From Oxynema aestuarii AP17 (GTDB taxonomy: Bacteria; Cyanobacteriota; Cyanobacteriia; Cyanobacteriales; Laspinemataceae), in NCBI RefSeq assembly GCF_012295525.1, contig NZ_CP051167.1, positions 2,480,001 through 2,544,000 on the forward strand: a stretch of DNA of 64,000 nt, written 5' to 3'. The notes under the pieces are model-generated. The model ran no database searches. It was not told where the DNA came from and worked only from the letters and a program-made list of their open reading frames with translations. Positions within the stretch are counted from its first letter, which is position 1. Every line of letters begins with the position of its first letter. Positions 63,964-64,000 of the stretch are shown piece by piece. Made by a program: the position numbers and the translations under genes.

Positions 63964-64000
63964 GTGTTAGAAGCCTGCGTTTTAGCCACCGTTTTTGTCG
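63964..64000 (+). CDS. Possible start of a gene cut by the window end
   Basis: A GTG opens a frame (VLEACVLATVFV) that continues past the window end. The hydrophobic beginning could be a small membrane protein. There is no clear ribosome-binding site, and 12 codons are too few to name it. Confidence 0.25.
   Translation, partial: MLEACVLATVFV

Noticed and set aside
1-64000. CRISPR array, tRNA or rRNA genes
   Set aside because: No regular direct repeats with spacers and no T-loop or acceptor patterns of tRNA were noticed; this is by-eye reading only, and tRNAscan-SE or a CRISPR finder would settle it.

Overview
The window comes from a cyanobacterium, most likely a filamentous and motile one. 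The octamer GCGATCGC (HIP1) occurs throughout. There are photosynthesis genes (petB, petD, psaM, ctpA, ccsA) and a circadian output kinase gene (sasA). Small families known almost only from cyanobacteria are present (DUF751/Ycf33-like, DUF4327, DUF3727, KGK). A complete hmp-type chemotaxis locus, which drives type IV pilus gliding of filaments, is also present. I cannot name a genus from sequence alone.

Layout, left half. 1-5.1 kb holds the end of nanE, a proline-rich membrane protein, an orphan Dam-type methylase, a Ycf33-like protein, rbfA and a GH3 hexosaminidase. 5.7-6.6 kb holds a DUF4327 gene, a solitary IS200/IS605 right end resembling a TnpB omega-RNA, and a phasin-like coiled-coil gene. 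6.8-10.8 kb is a same-strand run of DUF3727, mltG, yqeG and proB. 11.4-14.8 kb holds a RodZ-like gene, a PstS-like binding protein and a Ca2+/H+ exchanger. 15.3-22.7 kb holds a GH57 enzyme, lapA-like, scpA, an NDP-sugar pyrophosphorylase and a rhomboid protease with a helical N-terminal extension. 22.9-25.3 kb holds a CHAT-FHA fusion protein and a same-strand partner of unknown function. 25.5-31.8 kb holds a cysteine desulfurase, a GT4 glycosyltransferase, a DUF2079 membrane protein, sasA and an RsbW-like kinase.

Layout, right half. 32.3-35.5 kb holds petB and petD, unusually separated by an internally deleted IS200/IS605 element, with ctpA divergent from petB. 35.6-38.8 kb holds a TPR protein, a small membrane protein, psaM, a TerC-family protein and ndk. 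39.0-40.5 kb is a decayed IS200/IS605 element whose tnpB is broken by a C-rich palindromic repeat and by a deletion. 40.6-49.1 kb holds a Coq4-like gene lacking HIP1 sites, speA, a prolyl oligopeptidase, ccsA, a KGK gene and tilS. 49.1-62.6 kb is the motility locus: hmpF (minus strand) divergent from hmpA-hmpB-hmpC-hmpD-hmpE (plus strand). An AAA ATPase gene faces hmpE, and a perfect inverted repeat lies upstream of it.

The Hmp proteins should work as one array. The MCP-like HmpD and the adaptor HmpC control the CheA-type kinase HmpE, which signals to the response regulators HmpA and HmpB; the coiled-coil protein HmpF acts at the pilus machinery. HmpD and HmpE both carry very long acidic linkers with reiterated Asp/Leu/Phe motifs. 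No intact new defence system, CRISPR array or tRNA gene was seen. The most unusual points are the element between petB and petD, the solitary omega-RNA-like end, the CHAT-FHA operon and the repeated acidic motifs of the Hmp array.
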